A stretch of DNA of 64,000 bases from Candidatus Brachybacter algidus (GTDB lineage: Bacteria; Bacteroidota; Bacteroidia; Chitinophagales; Saprospiraceae): contig JADJSK010000001.1 of the NCBI GenBank assembly GCA_016711705.1, forward strand, positions 806,001-870,000, in the 5' to 3' direction. Positions 1-8,855 of the stretch are shown piece after piece (the first letter of the stretch is position 1; every line of letters begins with the position of its first letter). Position numbers and translations under genes: made by a program. The notes below the pieces were generated by a model. It saw nothing but the letters and a program-made list of their open reading frames with translations. It did no database searches and was not told the DNA's origin.

Positions 1-2
1 AA

Positions 3-1469
3 GATTGCATTAACGAACTGGAAAAGACTGATCAACTGATCCGTATTAAGGAAGAGGTAGACCCGAATCTTGAAATGGCTTATATCCATCGAAGAGTCCA
101 AGAAGCCGGTGGACCGGCACTCCTGTTTGAAAATGTCAAAGGTAGCCCATTTCGTGCCGCGTCTAATTTATATGGGACAAATGAACGTACTGAATACATA
201 TTCAGACAAGAGATCGAAACCATCGAAACACTTGCTCAACTAAGACTGGACCCCGCTGCATATTTAAAAAAACCATTCAAACTACTTTCCTTGCTTCCCA
301 AAGCAATTAAATCACTTCCAAAAAAAGTTAGTTCATCAGATTTAACAAGAAACATTACCCAAATCCATCAATTGCCACAGATAAAGTCCTGGCCAAAGGA
401 CGGAGGTGCCTTTGTTACGCTGCCTCAAGTCTTATCTGTTGATCCTGAAAAACCCGGAATAAAAAATACCAACATTGGAATGTACCGCATCCAAATGAGC
501 GGCAATGACTATGAATTAAACAAAGAAATTGGTCTTCATTATCAGATCCATCGCGGTATCGGTGTGCATCATCAGCAATATAACAACCTAAAAAAACCAT
601 TTAAAGTTAGTATTAATGTCGGTGGTCCACCCTCGCATACCATTGCAGCTGTGCTGCCCCTTCCGGAAGGTTTTAGTGAAACAATCTTTTCAGGACTTTT
701 GAATGACAGACGTTATAGATATATCGAACAAGATGGGTATTATCTTAGTGCGGAAGCAGATTTTTGCATCACAGGTATCATCGATCCTGAAAAATTGAAA
801 GAAGAAGGCCCATTCGGAGATCATCTGGGTTATTACAGCCTCTCCCACCCTTTTCCATTGATGCATGTGGATAAAGTCTATCATAAAACCAATGCTATCT
901 GGCATTTTACTGTAGTTGGTCGTCCGCCTGCTGAAGACAGTGGATTTGGGTATTTGATCCACAGATTGTTTGGCAGCACTGTTCAATCAGAATTTCCCGG
1001 TTTAAAGAAAGTACATGCAGTGGATGCTGCAGGAGTTCATCCATTACTATTTGCTATCGGTTCAGAAAGGTATATGCCTTTCCGAGATCAAAGACCTGAA
1101 GAAATTTTAACAATAGCCAATAGACTATTGGGCAGTGGACAGACTTCTTTGGCGAAATACTTATTCATCACGGCCCAAGATGCTGATATCGTTCCCGATG
1201 TTTATGATGTCAAAGGATTTTTGAAGTATACTTTCGAAAGGATTGACTTCAATCGCGACTTGCACTTCATAACCAAAACGACGATTGATACACTGGATTA
1301 CTCAGGAGATGGATTGAATCATGGTAGTAAATTGATTGTTGCAGCATATGGACCGCCTTTGAGACAATTAAATTCAACATTGCCACACGATCTTTTATTG
1401 CCTCCGGGATTTCAGGATCCGAAGTTTTTTACATCTGGAATTCTGTGTGTCAAAGGACCAAAAGTATGA
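3..1469 (+). CDS. UbiD-family decarboxylase, N-terminal and central part (5' end outside window, 3' end frameshifted)
   Basis: The frame is open from base 3, upstream of the first ATG at 75, and those codons already read like the UbiD N-terminus (LIRIKEEVDPNLEM just before the ATG), so only about ten residues are missing. The motif PALLFENVKGSPF and the GGPPSHTIAA region are typical of UbiD. This family performs decarboxylations that need prenylated flavin; in Bacteroidota it is often annotated as a menaquinone or aromatic-acid decarboxylase, but the substrate cannot be read from sequence. The frame stops at 1469 just after GILCVKGPK, where the family continues for about 115 more residues. 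Those residues lie in the next frame at 1447-1812. Shortening the AAAA run at 1460-1463 by one base joins them as GPKYEN. Either an indel has split the gene or this is a sequencing error. Confidence 0.88.
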   Translation, partial: DCINELEKTDQLIRIKEEVDPNLEMAYIHRRVQEAGGPALLFENVKGSPFRAASNLYGTNERTEYIFRQEIETIETLAQLRLDPAAYLKKPFKLLSLLPKAIKSLPKKVSSSDLTRNITQIHQLPQIKSWPKDGGAFVTLPQVLSVDPEKPGIKNTNIGMYRIQMSGNDYELNKEIGLHYQIHRGIGVHHQQYNNLKKPFKVSINVGGPPSHTIAAVLPLPEGFSETIFSGLLNDRRYRYIEQDGYYLSAEADFCITGIIDPEKLKEEGPFGDHLGYYSLSHPFPLMHVDKVYHKTNAIWHFTVVGRPPAEDSGFGYLIHRLFGSTVQSEFPGLKKVHAVDAAGVHPLLFAIGSERYMPFRDQRPEEILTIANRLLGSGQTSLAKYLFITAQDADIVPDVYDVKGFLKYTFERIDFNRDLHFITKTTIDTLDYSGDGLNHGSKLIVAAYGPPLRQLNSTLPHDLLLPPGFQDPKFFTSGILCVKGPKV

Positions 1470-1812
1470 AAATAGAAAAGTTGGTCATGCTCAGGCAGGT
1501 GTGCTTGCATCCTACATTGAAAGATTTGATTGGCAAGGTGTTGCGCTGATAGTCATATGCGATGATGTGGATTTCACTATAGCAACAGACAATAATTTCG
1601 TTTGGATAACCTTTACCAGATCCAATCCTGCAGCCAATTGTTATGGCTTAAACGAAAGAATGGACCATAAACACTGGAGTATAGATGCCCCGCTTATTAT
1701 TGACGCCCGAATAAAACCGCACCATGCGCCTGTGCTTGAGGACGAGCCTAAAGTTCTAGAAAAGGCTAACAGATTTTTTACCTCAAAAGGACCTTTATCA
1801 AAATGGGGTTAA
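1447..1812 (+). CDS. UbiD-family decarboxylase, C-terminal part in shifted frame
   Basis: This frame carries the C-terminal UbiD domain: a VICDDVDF strand, the segment FVWITFTRSNPA, then DARIKPHHAP, which is characteristic of Bacteroidota UbiD proteins of about 600 residues. The formal start is a GTG at 1447 inside the upstream frame. No ribosome-binding site supports it, and the homologous segment really begins near 1460, so this is best read as the second half of the preceding gene rather than as an independent protein. It overlaps the following methyltransferase by ten bases (ATG at 1803), which suggests translational coupling. Confidence 0.8.
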   Translation: MSKDQKYENRKVGHAQAGVLASYIERFDWQGVALIVICDDVDFTIATDNNFVWITFTRSNPAANCYGLNERMDHKHWSIDAPLIIDARIKPHHAPVLEDEPKVLEKANRFFTSKGPLSKWG

Positions 1813-3155
1813 AACTTCCTGAACCATTTATTGAGAGGATAAAAAATGAATTGGGCGGAGAAGCTCAAAAATTTCTTGATAAATTGATGACTGATCCGCC
1901 TATTTCCATTCGTCGCAATCCACTGCGTATTTCTACGAATGAACTTCCAATAGACACGGTTATACCATGGGAATCTGACTCCTTCTATTTGACTGAAAGA
2001 CCTTCATTTACCTATGATCCTTCCTTTCATGCCGGGGCATATTATGTGCAGGAAGCTTCCAGTATGATTACAGGTCAACTAATAGACCAAATTCAAGATA
2101 AGCAAAATTTGGAATTGGTCATAGATCTATGCGCTGCTCCTGGAGGCAAGACCACACATGCTTTGTCCAAATTAAATAAGGATGTTTTCGTACTAGCCAA
2201 TGAGGTAACTTCAGTTCGGTTGGGTGCACTTAGACAAAATGTCATTAAATGGGGCCATTCGAATGCAGCCGTGATCAATTATCCTGTGGACACCATTGCA
2301 AACACAGGTATTCAAGCAGACCTTTTGCTCATAGATGCACCATGTTCAGGAGAAGGATTGTTCAGAAAAGACCATGACGCAGTGGATCATTGGAATGCTG
2401 AAAATCTTCGGAAATGTGAAATTCGGCAAACAGATATCTTGAGTCATGCGGCAACTCTTGTTAAAATGGGTGGATACCTTATATATAGTACTTGCACTTA
2501 TAATTCCGGTGAAAATATTAAACAACTGGCTGACTTAATTAAGTCCGGATATTTTGAAATAGAAAAAATCAATCATGAGAAATCTTGGGGACTAACTGAA
2601 ATTATCGAAGGTGAGGCAATTGGGTACCAATGTTATCCGCACAAAGTAAGAGGTGAAGGATTCTTTATAGCATTATTGAAACGGACAGATAAGCTTTCTG
2701 AAAATACAAACAGTAATTACTTCAAACCAAAATCAGCATTTCATGCTCTTTCTAAAGAAGAAGCAAGTCTGCTGCCTGAATTTTTAACAGGCTACCAAGA
2801 TGAAATTCAAATTGACAAAGAAAGCAACATGTTTTATGCGCCACATGCGTTACAAAGCCAACAGCAATTTATGAATATCAGACCACTTTTTGAACTTGGT
2901 GCCATAAAGGGAAGGGATTTCATTCCGGCTCATGGGATATCCATGTTGGATGAGTTTAAAAGGCTGTATCCAAAACTTGAATTAAATAAGGATCAAGCAA
3001 TTAAATATTTGAAAAAAGATACATTTACTATCGAAAATTATGAACAGAAAGGTTGGCATTATGCGACCTATCATGGAAATAATATTGGACTGGTAAAGAT
3101 CCTGGAGAATAGGATAAATAATTATTTGCCGGTGAATTTAAGGATACTTAAATAG
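1803..3155 (+). CDS. 16S rRNA (cytosine-C5)-methyltransferase, RsmF/NOL1-NOP2-Sun family
   Basis: The protein has 450 residues. A SAM-binding Rossmann core is marked by DLCAAPGGKTTH (about 108-119). The catalytic motif DAPCSGEGLFRKD (about 177-189) and the second cysteine motif YSTCTYNSGEN (about 227-237) supply the two cysteines of m5C RNA methyltransferases. The C-terminal 170 residues (FYAPHALQSQQQF onward) resemble the RsmF-type PUA-like RNA-binding region, which separates it from RsmB. It is predicted to methylate a cytosine in rRNA in the cytoplasm. The ATG overlaps the end of the UbiD frame, so the two are probably cotranscribed. The exact target base is inferred from family only. Confidence 0.88.
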   Translation: MGLKLPEPFIERIKNELGGEAQKFLDKLMTDPPISIRRNPLRISTNELPIDTVIPWESDSFYLTERPSFTYDPSFHAGAYYVQEASSMITGQLIDQIQDKQNLELVIDLCAAPGGKTTHALSKLNKDVFVLANEVTSVRLGALRQNVIKWGHSNAAVINYPVDTIANTGIQADLLLIDAPCSGEGLFRKDHDAVDHWNAENLRKCEIRQTDILSHAATLVKMGGYLIYSTCTYNSGENIKQLADLIKSGYFEIEKINHEKSWGLTEIIEGEAIGYQCYPHKVRGEGFFIALLKRTDKLSENTNSNYFKPKSAFHALSKEEASLLPEFLTGYQDEIQIDKESNMFYAPHALQSQQQFMNIRPLFELGAIKGRDFIPAHGISMLDEFKRLYPKLELNKDQAIKYLKKDTFTIENYEQKGWHYATYHGNNIGLVKILENRINNYLPVNLRILK

Positions 3156-3666
3156 CACCTTGGCGCTTAAACTATATAGGTTTGTATAACAAATTGAACA
3201 TACAAATAATTTTTTTACAATTTGATATTCAGACAAGGGCATTTCGATGATTTAAAATTTAAACACATATACAAATAGAACACATAGTTTCAGTTTTTAA
3301 GGTATCCCATAAAATTATTTCTAAACCTGAAAAATAGCAACCATCTTTAATCTTTGACGGAAACCCTATGTGCCTAAATGTTTCAAATATTTTAATGAAA
3401 CATATAGACACATGGGCGTTCCGGAAAGATGGATCGTGGCAGATCAGATAATTTTTACAATCACAAAATTAGATTCAACGAATGGTTCAGCCTCTTGCCC
3501 CTATGTGATTCATGTGTTTCAAGTAAAAATGAAATTAAGTAGTTTCAATTGTGAAAAAACGTTAGTGTCAATATGCCATAATACCCTGTTGGACATTATT
3601 TGTGCAATTTGTTATACACGATTTTTAGCACATTAAGTTTTGCGATCAATGGAATTTTCCCTTATA
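3156..3666 (+). other. Intergenic stretch with degenerate CCTATGTG-type repeats
   Basis: No convincing gene is present. A short motif recurs in both orientations: CCCTATGTGCCTAAATGTTT near 3363, its inverted counterpart around 3395-3416, and CCCTATGTGATTCATGTGTT near 3500. The 88-codon open frame at 3370-3636 spans these motifs and has no coding character. Confidence 0.5.
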
Positions 3667-4467
3667 TCAGAGCTGAGCTTTCATTATTTGAACTTCACCA
3701 TGAAGATAAGCCCTTAAGTCTCCGTTTTCATGCATTACCAGTATTTTTCCATTCTCCTCCACACCTTTTAATAAGACTTTTGAAGTCATATCATCTGAAT
3801 GTAACAGCGTTATGTATTCATTTTTTTTGTAAAGTGCTTCATCATATTCTTCAAAAAGTTCTTTTAGTCGTCCGGCTTTTATCTGCAGGTAATATCGCTC
3901 GACCCATTCCATAATCAAGATACATACATGATCCAAATCATATTCCTTTCCTGAAATATTTGAAAGGGAAGTTGCAGTACTTTTTAGTGATCCAAAATCA
4001 ATCTGGTTCACATTCAGTCCGATGCCTACATAACTTTTCTCTACCCTTGAATTAAACAAATTGGACTCAATCAAAATTCCGGAAATTTTTCGATCACCCA
4101 CCATGATGTCATTCGGCCACTTCAGCTTAACCTTTTGTTGACTTAATTCCTCAACTGCCTTTTTAACAGCTAGAGCGACAGCCATTGACAGGTAATATTG
4201 TTTGTCAGGATTGAGAAATGCGGGAAGTAAAACAAGACTCAGCGCTATATTCAGGCCATTTTGTGTTTCCCAACTATTATTTCTCTGCCCATATCCTGCC
4301 GTTTGATTGTATGACAAAATAGCAGTTCCTTCTATCGGCTTGCTTTTTGCATATAGGTTTTTTAAATATGTTTGTGTAGAATCCACTGAGTCAAGCTTCA
4401 CACAAACTTTTCCAATGAAAAGAGTGTTAGGTATTAAAGTCAAAATTCTTTTTGTTATTTTGCGCAA
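3667..4467 (-). CDS. birA: Biotin--[acetyl-CoA-carboxylase] ligase (BirA, no DNA-binding domain)
   Basis: This is a 266-residue biotin protein ligase without an N-terminal HTH, the short monofunctional form usual in Bacteroidota. It activates biotin to biotinyl-AMP and transfers it to a carrier-protein lysine. The substrate specificity segment DSVDSTQTYL (about 26-35), the biotinyl-AMP loop GYGQRNNSW (58-66), KWPNDIMVG (116-124) and KISGILIE (127-134) are all visible, followed by a small SH3-like C-terminal domain. The only standard start is a TTG at 4467. Family proteins usually begin near PNTLFIGK, residue 13 here, where the codon before Pro is ATA, so the true start is uncertain. It is transcribed divergently from rsfS over a 33-bp gap. 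Confidence 0.88.
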   Translation of the reverse strand: MRKITKRILTLIPNTLFIGKVCVKLDSVDSTQTYLKNLYAKSKPIEGTAILSYNQTAGYGQRNNSWETQNGLNIALSLVLLPAFLNPDKQYYLSMAVALAVKKAVEELSQQKVKLKWPNDIMVGDRKISGILIESNLFNSRVEKSYVGIGLNVNQIDFGSLKSTATSLSNISGKEYDLDHVCILIMEWVERYYLQIKAGRLKELFEEYDEALYKKNEYITLLHSDDMTSKVLLKGVEENGKILVMHENGDLRAYLHGEVQIMKAQL

Positions 4468-4500
4468 TTATAACGTTTATACACAAAAGAAAAAATAAAT

Positions 4501-4884
4501 TTGGAACAAACCAAGCAACAAGCGATAAATACACAGGAGACAGAACTAGCTGATCTGATTGTAGATGCAATGCAAGATATAAAAGGCGATCAAATAGTCA
4601 AACTAGATCTTAGAAATATAAAAGATGCACCTGCAGATTTCTTTATTATTTGTGAAGCAGAATCTACAGTGAAGATCAATGCTATCGCCAATAACATCAA
4701 CAGAAGGGTTAAAGAAGAGTTAAATCTAAAGGCCAGTCATATGGAAGGTGGACCGGGAGCGAAATGGATACTGTTGGACTATTTCTCAACCTTAGTGCAT
4801 ATATTCTATCCTGAAACAAGGGTATTTTATGACTTGGAAGGACTATGGTCTGATGGAGTTACTACAACTTATGACAGTATTTAA
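4501..4884 (+). CDS. rsfS: Ribosomal silencing factor RsfS
   Basis: This 127-residue protein belongs to the RsfS/Iojap/DUF143 family, which binds ribosomal protein uL14 and blocks subunit joining when nutrients are short. Diagnostic segments are LADLIVDAMQDIKG near the start, DFFIICEAESTVKINAIA in the middle and GAKWILLDYFSTLVHIF near 80-96. The start is a TTG preceded by an A-rich leader. A Bacteroidota-like -7 element, TATTTTG, lies near 4455. It is 31 bp upstream of ftsH and on the same strand, so the two are probably cotranscribed, a common arrangement in this phylum. Confidence 0.92.
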   Translation: MEQTKQQAINTQETELADLIVDAMQDIKGDQIVKLDLRNIKDAPADFFIICEAESTVKINAIANNINRRVKEELNLKASHMEGGPGAKWILLDYFSTLVHIFYPETRVFYDLEGLWSDGVTTTYDSI

Positions 4885-4915
4885 AGTTATAAAGAAATTA
4901 ACTACAAAAAATTAA

Positions 4916-6913
4916 ATGGAAGAGAATAATAATAATCTAACTCCGGACGATAAAAACAAGCAAAAAAAGCCTGTTAAAATTAATTCGTACTGGATATATG
5001 GAGCGGTAATCATGATGTTGATCTTGGGTCAGCTTTTGCTGTTTCCATCTGGGACTAATTCAAAAATCAGCTATGATGAGTTGAAAACTTACGTAGAAGC
5101 TGGTGATGTCAGCAAAATGGTTGTCATCAATAGTGATGTGGCTGAAATCTATCTTAAAAAAGAAAGTCTTGCCAAATATAAAGATGCCTCCAAAAACACT
5201 TTTTCCGATAATCAACCGAACTTCACGATGGAGATCGGATCATTGGAAAACTTTGAAAATAAGTTTGATAAGATAAATGACACCCTCTCTCCTGAGAACC
5301 GCGTCGTCTTAACCTACGAGAAAAAGACTAATGTAATAGGTACTATCCTTGGTTATTTATTGATGCCATTGATTTTTGTGGCACTTTACTTTATCATCAT
5401 GCGTAGAGTAAGTGGTGGCGGTGGCGGTCCGGGTGCACAGATATTCAATATTGGTAAATCAAAAGCACAGTTGTTTGAGAAAGATGCAAAAGTAGATTTG
5501 ACATTTGCTGATGTGGCAGGACTCGATGAAGCCAAAGAAGAAATCATGGAGATCGTAGATTTCCTTAAGAACCCTAAGAAATATACTTCACTTGGTGGTA
5601 AAATACCGAAAGGAGTCTTACTGGTGGGTCCTCCGGGAACGGGTAAAACATTACTAGCTAAGGCCGTAGCCGGTGAAGCAAATGTGCCTTTTTTCTCTAT
5701 GTCAGGTAGTGATTTCGTTGAAATGTTCGTTGGTGTGGGTGCTTCAAGAGTTAGAGACGTATTCAAACAAGCAAGAGAAAAAGCACCTTGTATTGTCTTC
5801 ATAGATGAGATTGACGCTATCGGAAGATCAAGAGGAAAGAGCAATTTCCAAGGTGGTAATGACGAAAGAGAAAACACATTGAACCAATTATTGGTGGAAA
5901 TGGACGGTTTCAGTACAGACAAAGGTGTAATCCTGATGGCTGCAACCAACAGAGCGGATGTCCTTGACAATGCACTGATGAGACCTGGACGTTTTGACAG
6001 ACAGATAGGTATCGACAGACCAGATTTAAATGGAAGAGTCCAGATATTCAATGTGCACCTGAGAAGTATCAAGTTAAATCCTGATGTCAAAAGTATGGCA
6101 TTGGCTGAGATGACACCGGGATTTGCCGGTGCAGACATTGCCAATGTATGTAATGAAGCTGCATTAATCGCTGCTAGAAGAAATAAGACCTCTGTCGATA
6201 TGTCAGATTTCAATTTTGCACTGGACAGAGTAATCGGAGGACTTGAAAAGAAAAATTCATTGATCTCTCCAAAAGAAAAAGAAATCATTTCTTATCATGA
6301 GGCTGGACACGCTGTTTGTGGTTGGTTCCTGGAACATGCATCACCACTTGTGAAAGTGACGATCGTTCCAAGAGGAATTGGTACCCTTGGCTATGCGCAA
6401 TATCTTCCAAAAGAAGAGTACATAACCAGAACAGAGCAATTACTTGACAGAATCTGTATGACTTTTGGAGGTAGAGCAGCTGAAGAAATCATCTTCGGTA
6501 AAATCTCAACCGGAGCACAAAGCGATCTTGACCAAGTGACTAAACTCGCATACAGCATGGTGACTGTCTATGGAATGAATAATATCGTAGGAAATGTTTC
6601 CTTCTATCAGATGGGCAGTGACTCTTTCCAAAAACCATTCTCAGAGCATACTGCATCAATGATCGATGAAGAAGTAAGAAAATTGCTGGATAGTCAATAT
6701 CAGCGTTGCCTTGTTCTCTTGAGAGAGCACAAAAGTGACCTTGAATTGTTGGCACATCAATTACTTTCTAAAGAAGTACTTCATAAATCAGATGTGGAGG
6801 AATTGTTGGGTGAACGTCCATACCAGATAGAAGCTCCGTTGCTCCATCCTGAAATATATACGGAAGGTGTTCCTGCGATTGGGACTCCTCCGGCGGAACC
6901 GAGTGCGGTGTGA
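4916..6913 (+). CDS. ftsH: ATP-dependent zinc metalloprotease FtsH
   Basis: This 665-residue inner-membrane AAA+ protease degrades misfolded membrane proteins and short-lived regulators. Two transmembrane segments (about 25-44 and 140-162) flank a periplasmic domain. A glycine-rich linker follows. The AAA domain has Walker A GPPGTGKT (about 237-244), Walker B VFIDEID (about 294-300) and the second region of homology ending MRPGRFDR (about 353-360). The zinc site is HEAGH (about 461-465), with the third ligand in SDLDQVTKLAYSMV near 535. Length and order match the family. The C-terminus is proline-rich and poorly conserved. It follows rsfS closely. Confidence 0.97.
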   Translation: MEENNNNLTPDDKNKQKKPVKINSYWIYGAVIMMLILGQLLLFPSGTNSKISYDELKTYVEAGDVSKMVVINSDVAEIYLKKESLAKYKDASKNTFSDNQPNFTMEIGSLENFENKFDKINDTLSPENRVVLTYEKKTNVIGTILGYLLMPLIFVALYFIIMRRVSGGGGGPGAQIFNIGKSKAQLFEKDAKVDLTFADVAGLDEAKEEIMEIVDFLKNPKKYTSLGGKIPKGVLLVGPPGTGKTLLAKAVAGEANVPFFSMSGSDFVEMFVGVGASRVRDVFKQAREKAPCIVFIDEIDAIGRSRGKSNFQGGNDERENTLNQLLVEMDGFSTDKGVILMAATNRADVLDNALMRPGRFDRQIGIDRPDLNGRVQIFNVHLRSIKLNPDVKSMALAEMTPGFAGADIANVCNEAALIAARRNKTSVDMSDFNFALDRVIGGLEKKNSLISPKEKEIISYHEAGHAVCGWFLEHASPLVKVTIVPRGIGTLGYAQYLPKEEYITRTEQLLDRICMTFGGRAAEEIIFGKISTGAQSDLDQVTKLAYSMVTVYGMNNIVGNVSFYQMGSDSFQKPFSEHTASMIDEEVRKLLDSQYQRCLVLLREHKSDLELLAHQLLSKEVLHKSDVEELLGERPYQIEAPLLHPEIYTEGVPAIGTPPAEPSAV

Positions 6914-6941
6914 AGTAGTCAGTAGTCAGTAGTCAGTAGTC
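6914..6941 (+). repeat. Four tandem copies of AGTAGTC
   Basis: Four perfect 7-bp units follow directly after the ftsH stop codon. Such short tandem tracts can change copy number by slippage, but nothing shows a regulatory role here. Confidence 0.85.
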
Positions 6942-7261
6942 AGAAGCTAGATGTGAAATGTAGAATGTGAAATGTAAAATGTCGATTAGCACAATATCCC
7001 CTTCTGCAAGAGGGGGCCAAGGGGGAGTCTTTGATGTTCATACTTTTTATTATTTACAAAAAATTCATTAGCAATGTTTTACGATTTGTTATATATGAGA
7101 AGTAAGAGGCTAGATGTGAAATGTGCAACGTAAAATGTAATTGATAACATTGGTATAATCAACTGACGACCATCTAACATCTACCATCTAACATCTACCT
7201 TATAGGTCAAACAACAAACATCAAACATCAAACTTGAAAAATCAAACATCAAACTTTAGAA
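6942..7261 (+). repeat. Intergenic repeat cluster (CCCCTT/GGGGG palindrome and ATCTAACATCTA motifs)
   Basis: At 6996-7028 there is a palindromic element pairing ATCCCCTTCTGCAAG with AGGGGGCCAAGGGGGAGT. Near-identical versions recur at 49405-49437 and, inverted, at 54320-54347. The rest holds degenerate direct repeats of GTGAAATGTA and of CCATCTAACATCTAC (about 7170-7200). No gene is seen. Confidence 0.6.
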
Positions 7262-7747
7262 ATGTCCGACTACAGTGACATATACCATTCCCCTATCGGA
7301 AGTATCTTAATCGGTGCTTCGGATAGGGGAATTTCTTTTGTGAGCTTTGTCAAAGAAGGTCAGGAAATACCAAAAGATTTCCTTCCAAACAATCATACTT
7401 TGTCGGCTATAGAGTGGCTGGATGCATTTTTTGCAAGTCAGAAGTTACCAGATAGTATCGAGTATGATCTCAAAGGAACAGAGTTTCAAAAAAGTGTTTG
7501 GGAGTATATCAATGAAATTCCTTTAGGTAAAACAATCACCTATAATGACATTGCCAAAAAAATCCCCGGAAGTCATGCGAGGGCAGTTGGCACTGCAACG
7601 GGCGCAAACCCTGTTGGTATCATGATCCCATGTCACAGAGTGATGGGAAGTGATGGAAAATTGCATGGATATGCAGGTGGAATCAAGAGAAAAATCTGGT
7701 TACTTGCATTTGAGCAGGGAGATTCGTTATTTTTGCCGGATGTATAA
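7262..7747 (+). CDS. ogt: Methylated-DNA--protein-cysteine S-methyltransferase
   Basis: This 161-residue suicide enzyme removes O6-alkyl groups from guanine by transfer to its own cysteine. The active-site motif PCHRV spans 123-127 with the acceptor at Cys124. The helix-turn-helix region FQKSVWEYINEIPLGKTITY (about 75-94) and the RAVGTATGANP segment (107-117) match the Ogt/MGMT core. The N-terminal ribonuclease-like domain is short, as in Ogt. Its stop overlaps the pyrD start by eight bases, so the genes are translationally coupled; the pairing has no obvious metabolic logic. Confidence 0.94.
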   Translation: MSDYSDIYHSPIGSILIGASDRGISFVSFVKEGQEIPKDFLPNNHTLSAIEWLDAFFASQKLPDSIEYDLKGTEFQKSVWEYINEIPLGKTITYNDIAKKIPGSHARAVGTATGANPVGIMIPCHRVMGSDGKLHGYAGGIKRKIWLLAFEQGDSLFLPDV

Positions 7748-8753
7748 GCAAATAATAAAACCACTTTTATTCAATTTTTCTACTGAAGAAGCCCACGGCA
7801 TCGCCATGAAAGGCGCTAATTTCTGCGTTAAATTACCTTTCGGAAAAAATTTACTTAGAAGTATTGCCGGAAAAAATTTCGATCAGGAAAGCACTCATTT
7901 CGGCTTAAACTTCAAAAACCGTGTTGGGCTAGCTGCAGGATTCGATAAAGATGGCAATTATATTGAGTCATTGCAGCAGTTGGGTTTTGGTCATATAGAA
8001 GTTGGCACGGTCACTCCCCGACCCCAATCAGGCAATCCAAAACCACGACTCTTCAGACTCAAAGAAGATAATGCTTTGATCAACCGTATGGGTTTCAATA
8101 ATAAAGGAGTACACAATCTTGCAGAAAACATAAGACAGCTACCTGAAGATCGACCAATTCTTGGCGGTAATATTGGTAAAAATAAAGACACACCGAATGA
8201 AGACGCATGGAAGGACTATGTGTATTGCTTCAAACACCTACATGAACAAGTTGATTATTTTACAATTAATTTGAGTTCACCGAATACTCCGGGATTAAGA
8301 GCACTGCAGGAAAAAGAACCTTTGATCAAGATCATTTCGTCCGTCCAGGAAATTAATGCCGGTTTAGCAAAACCCAAACCTATCCTGCTCAAGATCTCAC
8401 CTGACAACGAGAGATCGGTGTATGATGACATTATTGAAGTAGCCACTGCTTGTAAATTGGATGGACTCATCGCAACCAATACAACGATAGACAGACAAGG
8501 ACTAAAAGCATCAAGCGATTTTCTCGAAGTCATTGGTGCCGGTGGCTTATCCGGTCAGCCATTGGCAAATAAGTCAATTGAAGTTGTGAAGTATCTTAGG
8601 GCAAATATGCCTGCTGGAATGACTTTAATTGGAGTTGGAGGTATTTCAAATAAAGAACAGGCAGAAGCAATGATGGCTTCGGGAGCGGATTTGGTGCAGT
8701 TATATACAAGTTTTATATATGAGGGGCCAGGGATAGTGGGAAGGTTGATGTAA
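7740..8753 (+). CDS. pyrD: Dihydroorotate dehydrogenase (quinone), class 2
   Basis: The enzyme oxidises dihydroorotate to orotate in pyrimidine synthesis and passes electrons to membrane quinone. The ATG at 7740 gives 337 residues starting MYKQIIKPLLFNFSTEEAHG, the amphipathic N-terminal helix that docks class 2 enzymes to the membrane. An earlier in-frame ATG at 7650 lies inside ogt and would add an unlikely extension. The FMN-binding GLAAGFDKDG (63-72), the substrate-binding INRMGFNNKG (114-123) and NLSSPNTPGLR with the catalytic serine near 180 are present. The C-terminal LVQLYTSFIYEGP completes the phosphate site. Confidence 0.96.
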   Translation: MYKQIIKPLLFNFSTEEAHGIAMKGANFCVKLPFGKNLLRSIAGKNFDQESTHFGLNFKNRVGLAAGFDKDGNYIESLQQLGFGHIEVGTVTPRPQSGNPKPRLFRLKEDNALINRMGFNNKGVHNLAENIRQLPEDRPILGGNIGKNKDTPNEDAWKDYVYCFKHLHEQVDYFTINLSSPNTPGLRALQEKEPLIKIISSVQEINAGLAKPKPILLKISPDNERSVYDDIIEVATACKLDGLIATNTTIDRQGLKASSDFLEVIGAGGLSGQPLANKSIEVVKYLRANMPAGMTLIGVGGISNKEQAEAMMASGADLVQLYTSFIYEGPGIVGRLM

Positions 8754-8803
8754 TTTTTGTGTAAAAAGCCCTTAAACCATCCAATTAATTTATAGTATAA
8801 AAA

Positions 8804-8834
8804 AATACCTTTGATGAATGTCACCAAAGGTATT
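8804..8834. terminator. Bidirectional hairpin terminator between pyrD and aconitase
   Basis: AATACCTTTG and CAAAGGTATT form a perfect 10-bp stem with an 11-base loop. An A run on the left and T-rich sequence on the right allow function on both strands. It sits between two convergent genes. Confidence 0.8.
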
Positions 8835-8855
8835 ATATTTTCAATTTAATATTTT

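Noticed and set aside
1447..1469. Programmed ribosomal frameshift in UbiD
   Set aside because: No slippery heptamer of the usual form and no downstream structure is evident; an indel in AAAA is simpler.
3370..3636. 88-codon frame after rsmF
   Set aside because: It crosses degenerate repeats, has no recognisable domain and no upstream signals.
5386..6288. 300-codon minus-strand open frame inside ftsH
   Set aside because: It is the antisense shadow of the AAA domain; composition is serine/leucine-rich and no family motif is present.
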